Source: Podospora pseudocomata (lineage: Eukaryota > Ascomycota > Sordariomycetes > Sordariales > Podosporaceae). From it: a stretch of 64,000 nucleotides of DNA. The notes beneath the pieces were generated by a model. That model worked only from the letters and a program-made list of their open reading frames with translations. It had not been told where the DNA came from and did not search any database. Shown here piece after piece: positions 1-11,430 of this stretch (positions are counted from its first letter, which is position 1; each line of letters starts with the position of its first letter). The position numbers and the translations under genes are program-made. The stretch lies in NCBI RefSeq assembly GCF_035222375.1, contig NW_026946366.1:1054001-1118000 (forward strand). The letters run 5' to 3'.

Positions 1-677
1 ATTCGCCCTTTTTCATGCATCTTTTGCATGGATATCCACCTTCGGAAATCTGTTCCCTTGGCTGGAAGAGGGCCAGCCTACCAGAATGCGTTCGGAGTCG
101 CGAGAAGTGCGCGAACAACCCCGGCTGTTGGTCAACTTGGCTTCTTCAAGCTCCTCTCCCCCGCCTTGCTCCCCCCAGGCACCCCCAGGTCCCCCCCACC
201 ACCGTTCACCCGTTACAGGGGACGCGGTGGCGTCTCCCCGCACTCTTGGGATGTTGATCCCCGTCAGCCAAGACGGCCAAGCACTACCCCAGACTTTTAG
301 CCATCTGGGGCTGCTACGTATCAGAACCTGAAGATTTCCAAAGCCGAAGCTGATACCCGGTCACACCCACTTGGGGGCTCGCCCTTCGCATGTGGTAGGA
401 CCCCAGGATATCGATGCCATCATGGATGTTGGGTCTTTGCACCGAAAGCCGACTGGAGGCTCTGCGGCCCCTCTGCGCCGGCTCTTGGTTGACAGCTGGG
501 ACTAGGCCGTGGGAATGGAGTGGAGATATCAAACCGTTAGCTCAACTTGGATATCGCTCGCGTTTCCGAGATGTTGGGTTTTCAAAGTGATATAAGCCAT
601 GATTGAGAAGTCTTTTCGGTGATTGTTTGGGCAGAGAACTCAGTCTTCATCTCACCTGTCATACACACACAAGAGAG
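1..677. other. Intergenic, upstream of CYP53-like gene
   Basis: I see no convincing coding exon here; the overlapping short ORFs have no recognisable family and mixed frames. A GATATAA element around 589-596 lies about 85 bp before the P450 start and may be its TATA box. Confidence 0.5.
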
Positions 678-2285
678 ATGGCTGTCGTCACCCTCCTCAT
701 GTCGCCTTGGGCGCCAGTAGGCCTGGTTGCCTTCTTTTTCGTCTATTATCTCTACCCATACTTCTTCACATACCGCCACCTCAGACGTATCCCAGCACCA
801 TTCCCGGCCCAGTTCACCAACTGGTGGTTACTTCTTGTTGCCCGTCGTGGCGACCGGTACTTGACCGTTGATCAACTTCACAAGAAGCACGGCACTGTTG
901 TCCGCATCCAACCCAACCACGTCAGCATCAACGATGACGCCGCCATCAACATCATCTACGGTCACGGCAATGGTTTCCTCAAGTCGTAAGTCTTTGCCCT
1001 CTTGCTTGCACCCACAGAGACAGAACATCACTGACATCTATCACACAGCGACTTCTATGACGCCTTCGTCTCCATTCGCCGGGGTCTCTTCAACACCCGC
1101 GACCGTCACGAGCACACCCGCAAGCGCAAGATCGTCTCCCACACCTTCTCGGTCAAGTCAGTCGCCCAGTTCGAGCCCTACATTCACTCCAACCTCGAGC
1201 TCTTTGTCAAGCAACTCGACAACCTCGTCACCCGCTCCCCGATGAAGACTGCCGTTCTCGACTGCCTCAACTGGTTCAACTACCTCGCCTTTGACGTCAT
1301 CGGTGATCTCGCCTTTGGTGCCCCCTTCGGCATGCTCAGCTCCGGCGCCGACATGGCCGAAGTCCGCTCTTCCCCAGACAGCCCCCCGATCTACGCCTCC
1401 GCCATCGAGATCCTCAACCGCCGGGGTGAGGTCTCCGCCGCTCTGGGTATCCTCCCATCCCTGAAGCCTTACGCAAAGTACTTCCCCGACCCGTTCTTCA
1501 CCCAGGGTCTCGCCGCGGTGGAGAGCCTGGCTGGTATCGCTATCGCCCGTGTGAAGATGAGACTTGAGAACCCACCCCCCGAGGGCCGCAAGGACCTCCT
1601 CCAGAGACTTGTCGATGCCAGAGACGAAAAGGGTGAACCGCTTGGAAGGGAGGAACTCACCGCCGAGGCCTTGACTCAGCTCATCGCCGGGTCAGACACC
1701 ACCTCCAACTCCTCCTGCGCGCTTCTGTACCACGCCGTCCGCACCCCGGGCGTGATCCCCAAGCTCCAAGCTGAACTCGACGCCGCTATCCCCCACTCGA
1801 TCGACGTCCCCACGTTTGAAATGGTCCGCGACCTGCCTTACCTCTCCGCTGTTGTCAACGAGACCCTCAGGCATAACTCGACCTCTGGGATTGGCCTCCC
1901 TCGTCAAATCCCGCTTGACTCCCCTGGCATTCACCTCAACGGGCACTTCTTCCCCGGTGGCACTGTTTTGTCGGTGCCGACGTATTCGGTTCATCATTCA
2001 AAGGAGATTTGGGGCGAGGACGCCGATCAGTTCAACCCGGATAGGTGGTTTAGCTTGACGCAACGGCAGAAGAATGCTTTTATTCCTTTTAGTCATGGGC
2101 CGAGGGCGTGTGTGGGGAGGAATGTGGCCGAGATGGAGATGAAGTTGATTGTGGCTACTTGGGCGAGGAGGTATGAGGTTGAGCTGAGGCAGGAGGTGAT
2201 GGAGACGAAGGAGGGGTTTTTGAGGAAGCCGCTGGGGTTGGAGGTTGCGTTGAAGCTTAGGAAGGGGTTCACGCCTTTGGCTTAA
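678..2285 (+). CDS. Cytochrome P450, CYP53 (benzoate 4-monooxygenase) type
   Basis: Predicted exons 678-985 and 1049-2285 (intron GTAAGT...CACAG, 63 nt) give 514 residues, matching the usual CYP53 length of about 515. Residues about 5-30 are a hydrophobic N-terminal ER anchor followed by a Pro-rich hinge (RRIPAPFP). The I-helix reads AGSDTTSN, the K-helix ETLR, and the haem loop PFSHGPRACVGRN with Cys about 457. The stretch RDRHEHTRKRKIVSHTFS is characteristic of CYP53. Family knowledge: these enzymes para-hydroxylate benzoate, feeding the beta-ketoadipate pathway and detoxifying benzoate, with an ER cytochrome P450 reductase as partner. The start at 678 is the first in-frame ATG before the anchor; an earlier in-frame non-ATG extension is ignored. 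Substrate is inferred from family resemblance only. Confidence 0.9.
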
Positions 2286-2779
2286 GGGGTGGGGGGTAAG
2301 AAAGGGGGAGTGTACGATTATTGAAAGGGGGGGAATGTGAATAGTATATGATGACATGAAATAAATGTTCAAGTTCAAATTTTTGATGGGCCGTTGCGGG
2401 GTGTTGGTGAGTAGGTGAGTGAGTGAGTAAGTGAGTGAGTGAGTGAGTGCCTTCACAACTTTCACTCTGATGACTACTCGTTGCCGAATGCCCGGTATCT
2501 CCGATTTACATCAACTCTCCCAAGCAAAGTCGCAAGTTATTTCGCCATTTGGACAGTTTTGTTCGGTGCTGATGATGGTGGTTGACTTGGCCGAGTCGCA
2601 ACCGAAGCTGCTGGGTAGTCGCCATCGTGCGTGCCGAAAACGCCATTTGGGGGGTGGCCAGACGACTTATAAGTGACTAGTGATGGCCGCAAGAACATAT
2701 ACAATTTCAAAAAAATCCTTTCTGTTCTGAGTATCCTGTGTGAACCGCCTGATATAATTCCGATACATCTCGATTAACC
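2286..2779. other. Intergenic between P450 and SDR, with GAGT microsatellite
   Basis: No gene seen. It holds the 3' end of the P450 transcript, a short GAGT-type microsatellite near 2409-2450, and the SDR promoter. Confidence 0.5.
2409..2450. repeat. (GTGA)n microsatellite
   Basis: About ten copies of a GAGT/GTGA tetranucleotide with a few variant units, located about 120 bp after the P450 stop. Simple repeat with no coding role visible. Confidence 0.85.
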
Positions 2780-3729
2780 ATGACCAGAGCAAACAAACTC
2801 GCCGGCAAGAAGATTGCCGTCATCGGTGGTTCATCCGGGTAGGTACCTACCTACCTCTCACCACACTCCCTTTGTCTACCCTCACTAACAAATCCCCCAA
2901 CCAGCATCGGCTACGGAGCAGCAGAGATCCTCCTCTCCGCCGGCGCCCACATCACCATCATATCCTCCACCCAAGAAAAAGTCGACCGTGCCGTTTCCCA
3001 ACTATCATCTACCGCTGGGGGCAACGTCCAAGGCAGAGTCGGCAACGTCCGCGACGAAGCCGCCTTCACTGAACTGCTTCTCTCCCTTGCCCCCCTGGAT
3101 CATGTCATCTTCTCCAGTGTCGATAAAATCATCCGTGGTAGCCTGGCCGAAGCTAACCTCTCCGACGCGGCGGGGTTGTTCGGGGTGAAGTTCTGGGGGA
3201 GCTTTGTTGTCGCAAAGGGTGAGCTGACCTACCTTCTTCCTCTTCTAGATGAACCATGTGCTGATCGGGGTGAAGCCATCGCAAAACACGACATCATCCT
3301 CCCTGGCGGTTCACTCACCCTCACCTCTGGCGCTGCTGCTCTACGTCCTAAGAAGGGAGCGACGATTGGGGGGGCGCTGAATGGGGGCTTGATTACCGCT
3401 ACCATTTCTCTTGCTGATGAGCTTTCGGGGAAGAGGATCAGGGTGAATACTGTTGTCCCGGGGTTAGTCAAGACACCGCTTTTGGGGAAGTTGGGGAATA
3501 GTGAGGAGCAGCAGAGGGAGATTTATGAGCAGGCGGCCGGGAGGTTGAGTGTGGGGTTTGTTGCTAGTCCGGAAGATGTTGCGGAGGCGTATCTTTATGC
3601 TGTGAGGGCGGATTATGCTAATGGGTCGACGATTGTTATTGGTGAGTTCCACTACCTATTGAGTTGGTTTGAAATGTCACAGGGGGTTTCTAATGGTTTT
3701 GTGATACAGATGGTGGTAGTTCTTTTTGA
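2780..3729 (+). CDS. Atypical short-chain dehydrogenase/reductase (SDR)
   Basis: Four predicted exons, 2780-2838, 2905-3218, 3276-3641 and 3710-3729, give 252 residues, normal for a classical SDR. The Rossmann fingerprint GGSSGIG lies at residues 16-22. An acidic/Asn motif (GNVRDE) and the C-terminal VPGLVKTPL and IDGGSSF segments fit the fold. The third intron removes a stretch that would otherwise insert about 19 residues; its 3' site AAG is weak but restores the typical alignment VVAKAIAKHD. The catalytic Ser is present (LTSGAAA) but the usual YxxxK is absent: the aligned segment reads GGALNGGLITATISLA. It is therefore either catalytically altered or a non-enzymatic NAD(P)-binding SDR. Substrate unknown. 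It follows the P450 in the same orientation. Confidence 0.8.
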
Positions 3730-3913
3730 TTGGGGGTAGAAGTGGATGGGGATGCACAATTTGGGAGTCCTGGGGAGTATCTCAGAACTGAGACCAAGAT
3801 GCAAGGGCTTGATAGTGTGAAACATGTCAGAAACAATGCTCAAGGATTGTCAGCGGCTGGGTAGTGCCATAAATGACTACGGAAACAAAAACATACCAGC
3901 TGTATTGTCCAGT

Positions 3914-4914
3914 TTACGGTACCCAACTAATGTGAGATGACACCAAATTTGTCGATGGTGAACCACAAAGGTAGGATAGGTATCCAACAATCACTGCAAC
4001 CGTCGTATTCCTCATCAATGAGCCCTCCCTGACCAGAACATTCGTCCTCGTTGCCAGTGTTCTCGGCTGGTTTCTGGCACTCCTGATCATGTTCTTAATC
4101 TTGATGCTTGTCGACAGCCTCCCGCTTGCCATCTTCGCATCCCATGCGGTATCCCTCTTCATGACCCTCAGAATGTTCCTCGCCATAATCTTCCTTAGCA
4201 TCGTTGTGAACCTAATCCGAATCGTCCTAACCATACAGATAGATATCGTCCAAATCTTCGTCCCAACCTTTATCGTCCTCCGTCTCATCCTTCTTCTTGT
4301 CCTCCCCTCAGAGGACGGCGCGCAGCACTCGATGTTCTCAAAGGGCCTGTAGACTTCACGCTCAGCACCACACAGTGCTGCAGCACAAAGAATCACCCAT
4401 TGCACTTCCAGCGCAACTCTGGTCTTGTGCGCATCTTCCATAAGGGTCTGAAATTCGATCAGAGAACCGGAGTTAGGGGGTCCACCTGGGGCACTGGCCT
4501 TGCAATCAGGCATCTATCCAGAGGCTCCCGAATTGGCCCCCCGTTACCAGACTCGAGTCGAACGCGCAGGAAATGGACCGGCTGTTCCCGAGTATTTGGA
4601 TCAGCCCTTAGCTGTCTGCGCATGTTCTTCGTGCTGACTGCCTCTGGGAGCCACTGAAACCGGGTGACGATAGTGGCTAGCCCGCGTGTATGATGGGGCT
4701 CAAAACGGAGAAAGCGCAGAACAAAGCGGTCTTCTTTCCACAACGCGGCCACCATCGGATTGAGACAGATCAAATTCCATGTCCCGTTAAGTGATTCCCA
4801 TGGGTCAGGCGCAGCGATTGGGTTAAAGTCAGCCCCTGGAATGCTGCTATCTACCCGCATTTTCCGGCAGTCCTCGTACAGGGACGCATAACGCTCTACT
4901 TCGTGGTGACACAT
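3914..4914 (-). pseudogene. Decayed HNH-type fungal hypothetical protein
   Basis: From 4914 leftwards an open frame reads NGTWNLICLNP...FVLRFLRFEP...TRFQWLPEAV, which resembles the C-terminal half of fungal HNH-nuclease-domain proteins of unknown function (a conserved W-NL-SLN, F-L-PL, FHWL pattern). The best frame then changes near 4500 and again near 4310. It continues as a very acidic tail (EDKKKDETEDDKGWDEDLDD, then HEEGYRMGCEDGKRE) that carries in-frame stops. No N-terminal HNH motif is visible upstream. I read this as a degenerate gene; a real gene with several unusual introns is the alternative. The family assignment is by pattern memory only. Confidence 0.4.
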
Positions 4915-5287
4915 GCTGTCAGTGGATGGTACAAGATATGGTGGACTCGGTGACTTGCCATCCTCGTGATGACACGCTTGTGGTCGTCAAATTTCCTTCA
5001 CTGGAAGTTCTGCATTGCATGCTAGTCAAAGCTGAAGGAGGAATCCCAAAGAATCTGCACCGTTTAAAAGAACTCTCGTCAGTCTTTACCCTATCTTAGA
5101 TTCAAACGACCTGCCCGGTGTTAGTTGATAGGTAGGTGACTATGGCTGGGTGCAGCCACAGTCAGGCGCTTCACACAGAATTCAAATAAAATTCAAACGC
5201 AAACAAAACTTGCTTTCACTCCCACCCCTCACGAAATCCCTACCCAGCCTCAACTCCAAACGTCAACCACCCACGACAGAACTCCAT
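4915..5287. other. Intergenic before carbonic anhydrase 3' end
   Basis: No gene seen; likely holds the upstream remains of the decayed gene and the 3' UTR of the carbonic anhydrase gene. Confidence 0.4.
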
Positions 5288-5902
5288 TTAAACAACCCTC
5301 CTCGTCTTCCCACTCTCAACCTCATAAACCCACCCACTAATCGTCACGCTATCAGGCACAAGCTTGCTCGCCTTCAGAAAAGCCACATCGTCCTCAACCG
5401 CCTTCTCCAGCTCGGGGAAAGGCAAAAAGTCAAGGTTCTTGGCCTTGAGTTCAGCCACGGCTTCCTCACTGTTTTACATGTTAGCCTCTCTCACAACCAC
5501 CTAAAATCCGTAAACCTACCCAAGATTCTTCTCAACAATCCCATAAGCATCCTCATTCTTGAACGTCAGCATCCCACAGCCAGTGTGCTTGACAAGGACG
5601 ATCTCGTTCGTGCCGAGGAGCTGCTCCGAGATGACGATGGAGCGGAGGGCGTCGATCGCGCTGGCGCCGGCCTTTTCATTTTCTTAGTCTGATGTTCAGT
5701 CTCAAAGAGGGAGTGAACTCACATTGCGGATAACATGCGCATCACCAAGCTCAATCCCAAACGCCCTCGCAGGGTCAATTCTCGCGTCCATGCAAGTCAA
5801 GACAAGATATTTCTTCGCCGGGGGCAGAGCCAAGTGCCCTTGGGTAAAAGAGGCAGAGTACGACTCGGAGGTCTGCTCGACGTTCTTTTGGATGGCGGAC
5901 AT
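5288..5902 (-). CDS. Beta-class carbonic anhydrase
   Basis: Exons 5723-5902, 5520-5671 and 5288-5468 (minus strand; introns of 51 nt each) give 170 residues. Zinc ligands are visible: Cys37 in LTCMDARID, His89 and Cys92 in KHTGCGM. The catalytic Asp39/Arg41 dyad is in CMDAR, and HVIRNAGASAIDAL is the usual beta-CA core. The length matches the short cytosolic type (like mycobacterial Rv1284) rather than the longer plant/yeast Nce103 type. No mitochondrial presequence is obvious. Reaction: reversible hydration of CO2 to bicarbonate. The short last part of the core (AVAELKAKNLDFLPF ... VSGWVYEVESG-like) completes the fold. Start chosen as the only in-frame ATG before the core. Confidence 0.92.
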
Positions 5903-6850
5903 GGTCGCTATCTGTGGTTAAAAAAAATCTGTAGGTGGGAAGAAGTGAGGTGAGCAAACTCAGGCTTGGAAAACCAAAAATATCAAGACAAAACAACAAC
6001 AGCAACAACAACGAGAGTAAAACTACTCTTTCCAATATGATAGAGAATGAAAAAGAAAAAACTAGAAATGATAGCAGCACTCTCTCCCCTCCCCCTTATA
6101 TACTTGACTCGAAAAAATAACATACCAAGGCAATCCCGGATTTAGGCACGGACGAACAAAAACACACTGTCGATTAAAACCACCAACAACAACAAAAATA
6201 CGGTTATGAAATCCTTCCTCGCTGTATGGCGGCGGCGAATTTGTGTCAAATCATCAGATCAGGAATAATAAACCGGGGGAAACCACCAAAATTATAACAT
6301 CTCAAGTCACACAGTTCCCCCCTCATCTCATCAACCTCCCTTCAAGCGAGAATCCCCGCCAAGACAAAGCTGAAGCAGCCTTGGCACCTCCGCCAAGTGG
6401 GAGTTGGAGCTGTTTCCGGCAAGGTCAGCCATGTCGTCTACAAATAAATGGAGACCAAAACATAAAAGAAGAGCCTTGATGAGATAGTGAAAGGCCTTCA
6501 TCTTGTGTAGCTGGGTCTATTATTTTGTCCGCCATGTGTCAGCGGAGCTATCACCCCCATGACGTGCTCAGCACCCCCCAAATCCACCGATCAAATCCCA
6601 CGATGTTTGAGATTCCTCATGGTTCCGTCCCAATCACTCGTGCAGAAACACCTGGTAGATCATTGCATCAAGCAGCCACAACCTCTCGCCATCAAGATGA
6701 TCGGCGCTTTGCATATGCCCTCTCACCCACCTCTGGTCAGGTTAGCAATATCGCCGATAGTATACAATAGATAGGGCGCAATAAAAGTACAAGCTGTCGT
6801 TGGATATATTTACAAAGGTATTAACAAGTTACCATGTCAGAATGAAGGAC
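5903..6850. other. Intergenic, carbonic anhydrase promoter and OXA1 3' flank
   Basis: Apart from the TATA-like element near 6096-6102 and AC/AAC-rich leader sequence around 5985-6015, I see no gene. Short ORFs at 6525-6774 lack any family signal. Confidence 0.45.
6096..6102 (-). promoter_or_regulatory. Putative TATA box of carbonic anhydrase gene
   Basis: TATATAA on the minus strand about 195 bp upstream of the carbonic anhydrase ATG. Position is compatible with a leader of roughly 150 nt; not proven. Confidence 0.4.
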
Positions 6851-8394
6851 TCATTCCTCCTGGCCCCTCGCCCTTTTCCTATTCCTCCTCGCCAACAGCC
6901 TTTCCTTCTCCTCCAGAGCCCTCTTCGCCTCATACTCCTGCGCCTTGGCAAACGTAGCCTTGTTAGTAGAGTTATCCTGCCACTGCTCAAGCTTCTGCTG
7001 CGCAGCCGCCTTGGTCGACTTCAAGCTCTCAAAAAGGGTCTCCTTTTGTGGCACCACGGTCCCCTTGGTATCCAGAGTTCTCGGGGCCTGGTACGCTCCG
7101 CCAATAGGGGTCCTATGGTGGCCCCCAAAGACCACTGGTCTCAAACCGATCATCTTGCGGAACCAGTTCTGATACGTGAGCCACTGCTGCCCAAACTGCA
7201 GGAAAGTAGAGATCGCAAAGTAGAGTTGGAGACCGGCGGGCAAGAAAATGCTCACACCGAGGGTGATTGGCGCTGCGACCATGGTCATGATCTTCATGGT
7301 TCCTTGCTGCGAGGAGGCCATGTACGGGAGTGGTACCTAGATAGATCACAACAATTAGATCAACATCATCTGACAAAAAAAAAAACCAGAGCTGTGGGAA
7401 CAACATACCCTCATACTAGCAATCATCAACCCAGCACCCACAATCGGCAAAATAAACAACGGATCCGACACGGTCAAATCATTAAACCACAACGCCCCCC
7501 CCGTCTCCATCGACGGCACCGGCAAATCAGCCATTCCCCTGATCAACCTAAACATCCCAAAGCCCACGGGAATCTGCACCAAGGCCGGAACACTTGCAGG
7601 CAGCATCTTGTACCCCACCGCCCGTCTCATTGCCTTCATCTTATTCCTCTTATCCAACATGGCATACTGATCCGCCTGGCCCCCCTGAAAAGCCGACATG
7701 ACCTCCTTCTCCAGCTGCTCATACTTGGGATCCCTCTTCAGATCCTGCAGCTTCTGCGCCATTTCCGCAGCCGTAAACATAGGCTTGACAAGAACCGCCC
7801 TGATGGCAAGCGAGACAAGACCGATCGACGCCCACCACGGGAGGCCCGTGTAGATGTACGTGTGCTCGAGGATCCATTCCATGAGGGCTGTCGGGCCGAA
7901 GCCGTAGTCTAGACCCAAGTTCTTGAGAAAGCCGATTTGCTCAGGCATGTTGAGGAGGTCGCTTCCGGAGAGGGATACGGGGGTGGTGTCGATATCCGAC
8001 AGGACAGAAGGGCTCGCGATCGGATCTACCACTGGAGCAGCGGCAGCGGCGGGGGCGGGGGTTGGGGCGACGGCCGGTTGAGTCGAGGCATACCGCACGG
8101 CTGTGAAGGCAGCGGGACCACCTATCCTGCTCCCAGAGAGGACGGTGCGGGGAGTCTGAGGAAGGGATCCATTGCTGCGCAGAGCGGTGCCGAACTGTCG
8201 TGTTGAGATTCGGGAGGACGACGACTGGGGAAGTTTCAAATGTTAGCGGTGGATATGGGAAGAGGAAAACGGAAACGGCTCAATTGAGTCGAGAGGTCGC
8301 TAAGAAACAAGGAAAAAGAAATTGGAAAAATGCATACCTTTCTGGCAAGGCCCAACGAGGGGCTTGACCTCAGTAAACCTCTACTTGGGAGCAT
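6851..8394 (-). CDS. OXA1: Mitochondrial inner-membrane insertase Oxa1 (YidC/Oxa1 family)
   Basis: Exons 8338-8394, 7409-8224 and 6851-7336 (minus) give 452 residues. The first 19-codon exon encodes a basic, Ser-rich mitochondrial presequence (MLPSRGLLRSSPSLGLARK), which is why I place the start at 8394 rather than at the in-frame ATG at 8239. The core has the expected five hydrophobic segments: WWASIGLVSLAIRA, then the Lys/Glu-rich matrix loop, VPALVQIPVGFGMF, LFILPIVGAGLMIA, MTMVAAPITLGVSIFLPAGLQLYFAIST. The C-terminus is a basic coiled coil (QKLEQWQDN...ERLLARRNRKRARG) as used by Oxa1 to bind mitoribosomes. Role: co-translational insertion of mitochondrially encoded proteins such as Cox2. 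The next gene upstream is also a mitochondrial biogenesis factor. Confidence 0.95.
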
Positions 8395-8966
8395 TTTGTC
8401 TCGGTGGTTTCCGCAACGAGGCAGACTCCAGAATCGCCTTCTAAAAGTCGCTGTAACTTTTTTTTTTGGTACGTTTCGCTGGCGCACGCGGCAAAGGTTC
8501 GGTTGGTGCCCCCCCTGGTCGCACTGACCCCACAATTGATCAACACCGGACGGCGCATTGCCAAGGCCAGAGCATGTCCTAAGAGAAACCGTGCAGAAGC
8601 TGGAAGGCATCAACCCTTCCAGGGAACAAGCCAGAAATGTTGGATGGGGATTCTGAGACTCTTCATTGTTGGATTTTTGGACTAGCTGTTATAGTGACTG
8701 TCCCCGTATGTCTGTATTTAAAACGCTCAACGGTAGCACCCTCCTCGCCTTTTGCCCTGAGTCGAGTGTGATATGTTGTTTGGTCACCATATAGTTCCAG
8801 TTTGGATCTCTCACGCTGTCCAGCACCAGTGTTCATGCCCATCGACTCCATCGAGGCGGTGGGCGCTCTAAGCTGATAGTAACCTATTCTGTCGTGTGTT
8901 GGTGTATCATGACTTTATTGCTAGCAAATCGACAACCCTCAACATCACTCCAAGCTCGTCAGGTCG
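8395..8966. other. Intergenic between OXA1 and the TOM13-like gene
   Basis: OXA1 promoter region; a poly-T run near 8459-8468. No coding sequence recognised. Confidence 0.45.
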
Positions 8967-9395
8967 TCAAGTTCCCTCCGCCTCGGCTTCTCGACCGCTT
9001 CGATACCTGGCCCAATCGGATGCGCTTGTCTTCTAGAAAGAGGGAATATCTATCAAAAAAAAAAATATCATGTCAGCAATATCCTTCCAACAAGCACAGG
9101 ATCAGGCTTAAATGTAGCATACCCTTGTGTTGCTCCATCCCAACCTGAAAGCCGCCTCATGAGCAAACAGCTCGCCAAACCCAAGCATCATGCCATTAAC
9201 GAAAGGGAGAAACAGGTTGATGGCAGCACCGCGGAGGATAGACCAGAAGGTGGGGGGCTGGTAGAGGATGACGGCGGGGGACGACGACGAGGGTGGTGAC
9301 GTAGACAGCTCCTCTGGGGAGGAATACTGCTCGCTGTCGGAGCGGATCGTGACACCGGACTCGGCCATGGGGTTTGGGGGTTCTTCAGAAGCCAT
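8967..9395 (-). CDS. Mitochondrial outer-membrane import protein, TOM13/Mim1 type
   Basis: Exons 9123-9395 and 8967-9032 (minus) give 112 residues, a typical size. The N-terminal half is acidic and Ser/Pro-rich (cytosolic). It is followed by one membrane segment with small-residue spacing, ILRGAAINLFLPFVNGMMLGFGELFAHEAAFRLGW, matching the PF08219 pattern. Mim1 helps insert alpha-helical outer-membrane proteins and assemble the TOM complex. Start taken at MASEEPP (9395), because the 38 upstream codons are unlike the family; an ATG at 9509 is in frame. The 22-codon second exon is supported only by splice signals (GTATGC...TTTCTAG) and an open frame. Confidence 0.75.
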
Positions 9396-10065
9396 GTTGG
9401 TGTGGATTTGGGGTTGAGTGAATCCGGCTGAGATTTGGGTTGCCGGCGACAATGGGACAGGAACACTATGCCGACGTCCGGAGATGCAGCGAAGCACTGG
9501 ACGTCGCAAAACGCTTGGGCAGCCGACAGGGGAGCCTGGAGTGCCTGCCGGAGCTAGCTGCGTTTGGTTAGGGAATCGGTGGTCGGGGGCCAGATAATCC
9601 GGCTTGGCTGATGTATGAGGTGTCGACCGTAGGTGTTCAAGCTTTCTTTCTCGAGTGCAAGATGCTCAGTTTGAAAGCAATTTCTTATAGAAGCAATATA
9701 AAGCAAGTAAATCACTTCTATACCAGACATTTGGTCGGTTTAACGGCCCATTTTTTATCATGGAGCTAGGCAACTGTGGTTGACAGCTGAGTACCTACCT
9801 TGGACGTCGGCGGGGTCAAGCAACCTGGATGGCGGATGGCGGGGCAATCAGACGCCTGGCCGTGCGTCGTTCATCACGTCGGCCTTGAGCTGCCTGATGG
9901 CCATCCACTCTCCAACTTCCCCAGACTGTCAAACTAATAAGCTTTCCGAGCTGTATCAACGACACAACAACTTCTGATTCCATCGACTCCGACTTTCCAA
10001 GGGACGATAGCTGTCTTCTTATTTCAATCCATCCATATCACCCATTCAACCAAATCACGTTCATC
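9396..10065. other. Divergent promoter of TOM13-like and Shp1-like genes
   Basis: Two start codons face away from this 670-bp stretch. No coding exon or clear TATA box recognised. Confidence 0.5.
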
Positions 10066-11430
10066 ATGGCGGATCAAGACCATGACACGCTGATCAGCAA
10101 CTTCTGTGACTTGACAGGCGCCTCGGCCGACCAAGTATGTGATATTCTCAACACGGCATACCTCGTAGCAAGATCCTAATGTTCGACGCTTTCTAGGCCA
10201 CAGAATACTTGACAGCGACCAATTGGGATGTCAACACCGCCGCCGCCGCCTTCTACGGCGATCTTGACGAAAACGAGCAAGGCCCCTCTTCCACCGGCGC
10301 CGCCACTGCCACCACTACCGACGCCGAGTACACCGGTCCACGAACATTGGATGGCCGACCGGCACCTGAGTATGCTGGTACATCCTCTTCAACCTCAAAG
10401 AAGCCCGTCAAGCGTCGCGGCCTCGCGACTCTGAGCTCCATAGGCGGCGGTCGCAACCAAGAAGACGACGATGACGACGATGACGAGAGCGATGACGACA
10501 ACCGCCGGGGACCCAGGGATTTGTTCGCAGGCGGCGAGAAGTCGGGACTTGCTGTTCAAGATCCTGCTCAGCGGTCCAGCGATCCGAGAAAATTGATCAA
10601 CGATATCGTTGCCAAAGCCAGAGCGTAAGTGTTGCCACTCTCTGTCGTTGGGTCGCCAGATCTAATTGCTAACTTCTTTCTCAAACAGCAATGCCACCGA
10701 GAGTAATCCCGCATCTTCCCCCGCTGCAGGCCCCTCATCGAGTCGCTTCAGTGGCTCCGGTCAGACATTGGGCGGAGATGGCGTAGAGAGTCGCACTATT
10801 CCTAGTTCCAGAGCTGCTGGGGCCGTTCCCGAGGGGCCTGCGCAGGAGCGGATTCTCCATATCTGGCGTGACGGCTTTAGCATCGATGATGGGGAGCTTC
10901 GTCGTTTTGACGACCCTCAGAACAGGAGCGACTTGGATATGATCCGCAATGGACGGGCGCCAATCCATCTCATGAATGTCCGCATGGACCAACGGGTCGA
11001 TGTCAAGCTCCAACAACACGACGAGAACTACCGCCCTCTGCCCAAGATCTACCGACCCTTCGGCGGTGAGGGCCGTCGATTGGGTAGCCCTGTGCCCGGT
11101 GAGGTAACACCAACCCTCTCCCCTCCGGCCGCAACTACGACACAGCCTCAGGCCAGCCAGGCCCTGAGCACCGGAGTGGATGAGTCGCAGCCGACCTTGA
11201 TGCTGCGCATTCAGCTTCCCGACGGAACTCGCATGCCAGCCCGATTCAACCCCACGCAAACAGTCGGCGATGTCTACAACTTCATTGGACGCTCGTCTTC
11301 CTCGCTTTCAGCCCGTCCGTGGGTTCTCTCCACCACATTCCCCAATAAGGACCATGAAGACAAGAGCTTGGTGTTGGGTGACATGCCCGAGTTTAAGAAG
11401 GGTGGTGCTGCTGTCGTCAAGTGGAAATAG
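10066..11430 (+). CDS. SHP1: UBX-domain Cdc48/p97 cofactor, p47/Shp1 type
   Basis: Exons 10066-10134, 10197-10624 and 10689-11430 give 412 residues. Domains in order: N-terminal UBA (ISNFCDLTGASADQATEYLTATNWDVNTAAAAFY, about 8-45); an acidic linker with DDDDDDDESDDD; a SEP domain around residues 200-275 (ILHIWRDGFSIDDGELRRFDDPQN...FLMNVRMDQRVDVKL-like); and a C-terminal UBX domain (LMLRIQLPDGTRMPARFNPTQTVGDVYNFI to the end). This is the complete p47/Shp1 architecture. Known role: adaptor that brings Cdc48/p97 to ubiquitinated or membrane-fusion substrates and to protein phosphatase 1. Short introns separate the UBA-encoding exon. The gene ends tail-to-tail with the GTPase gene. Confidence 0.93.

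Noticed and set aside
6800-7912. 370-codon plus-strand frame opposite OXA1
   Set aside because: Shadow of OXA1 exons; composition is Arg/His/Leu-rich with no family signal.
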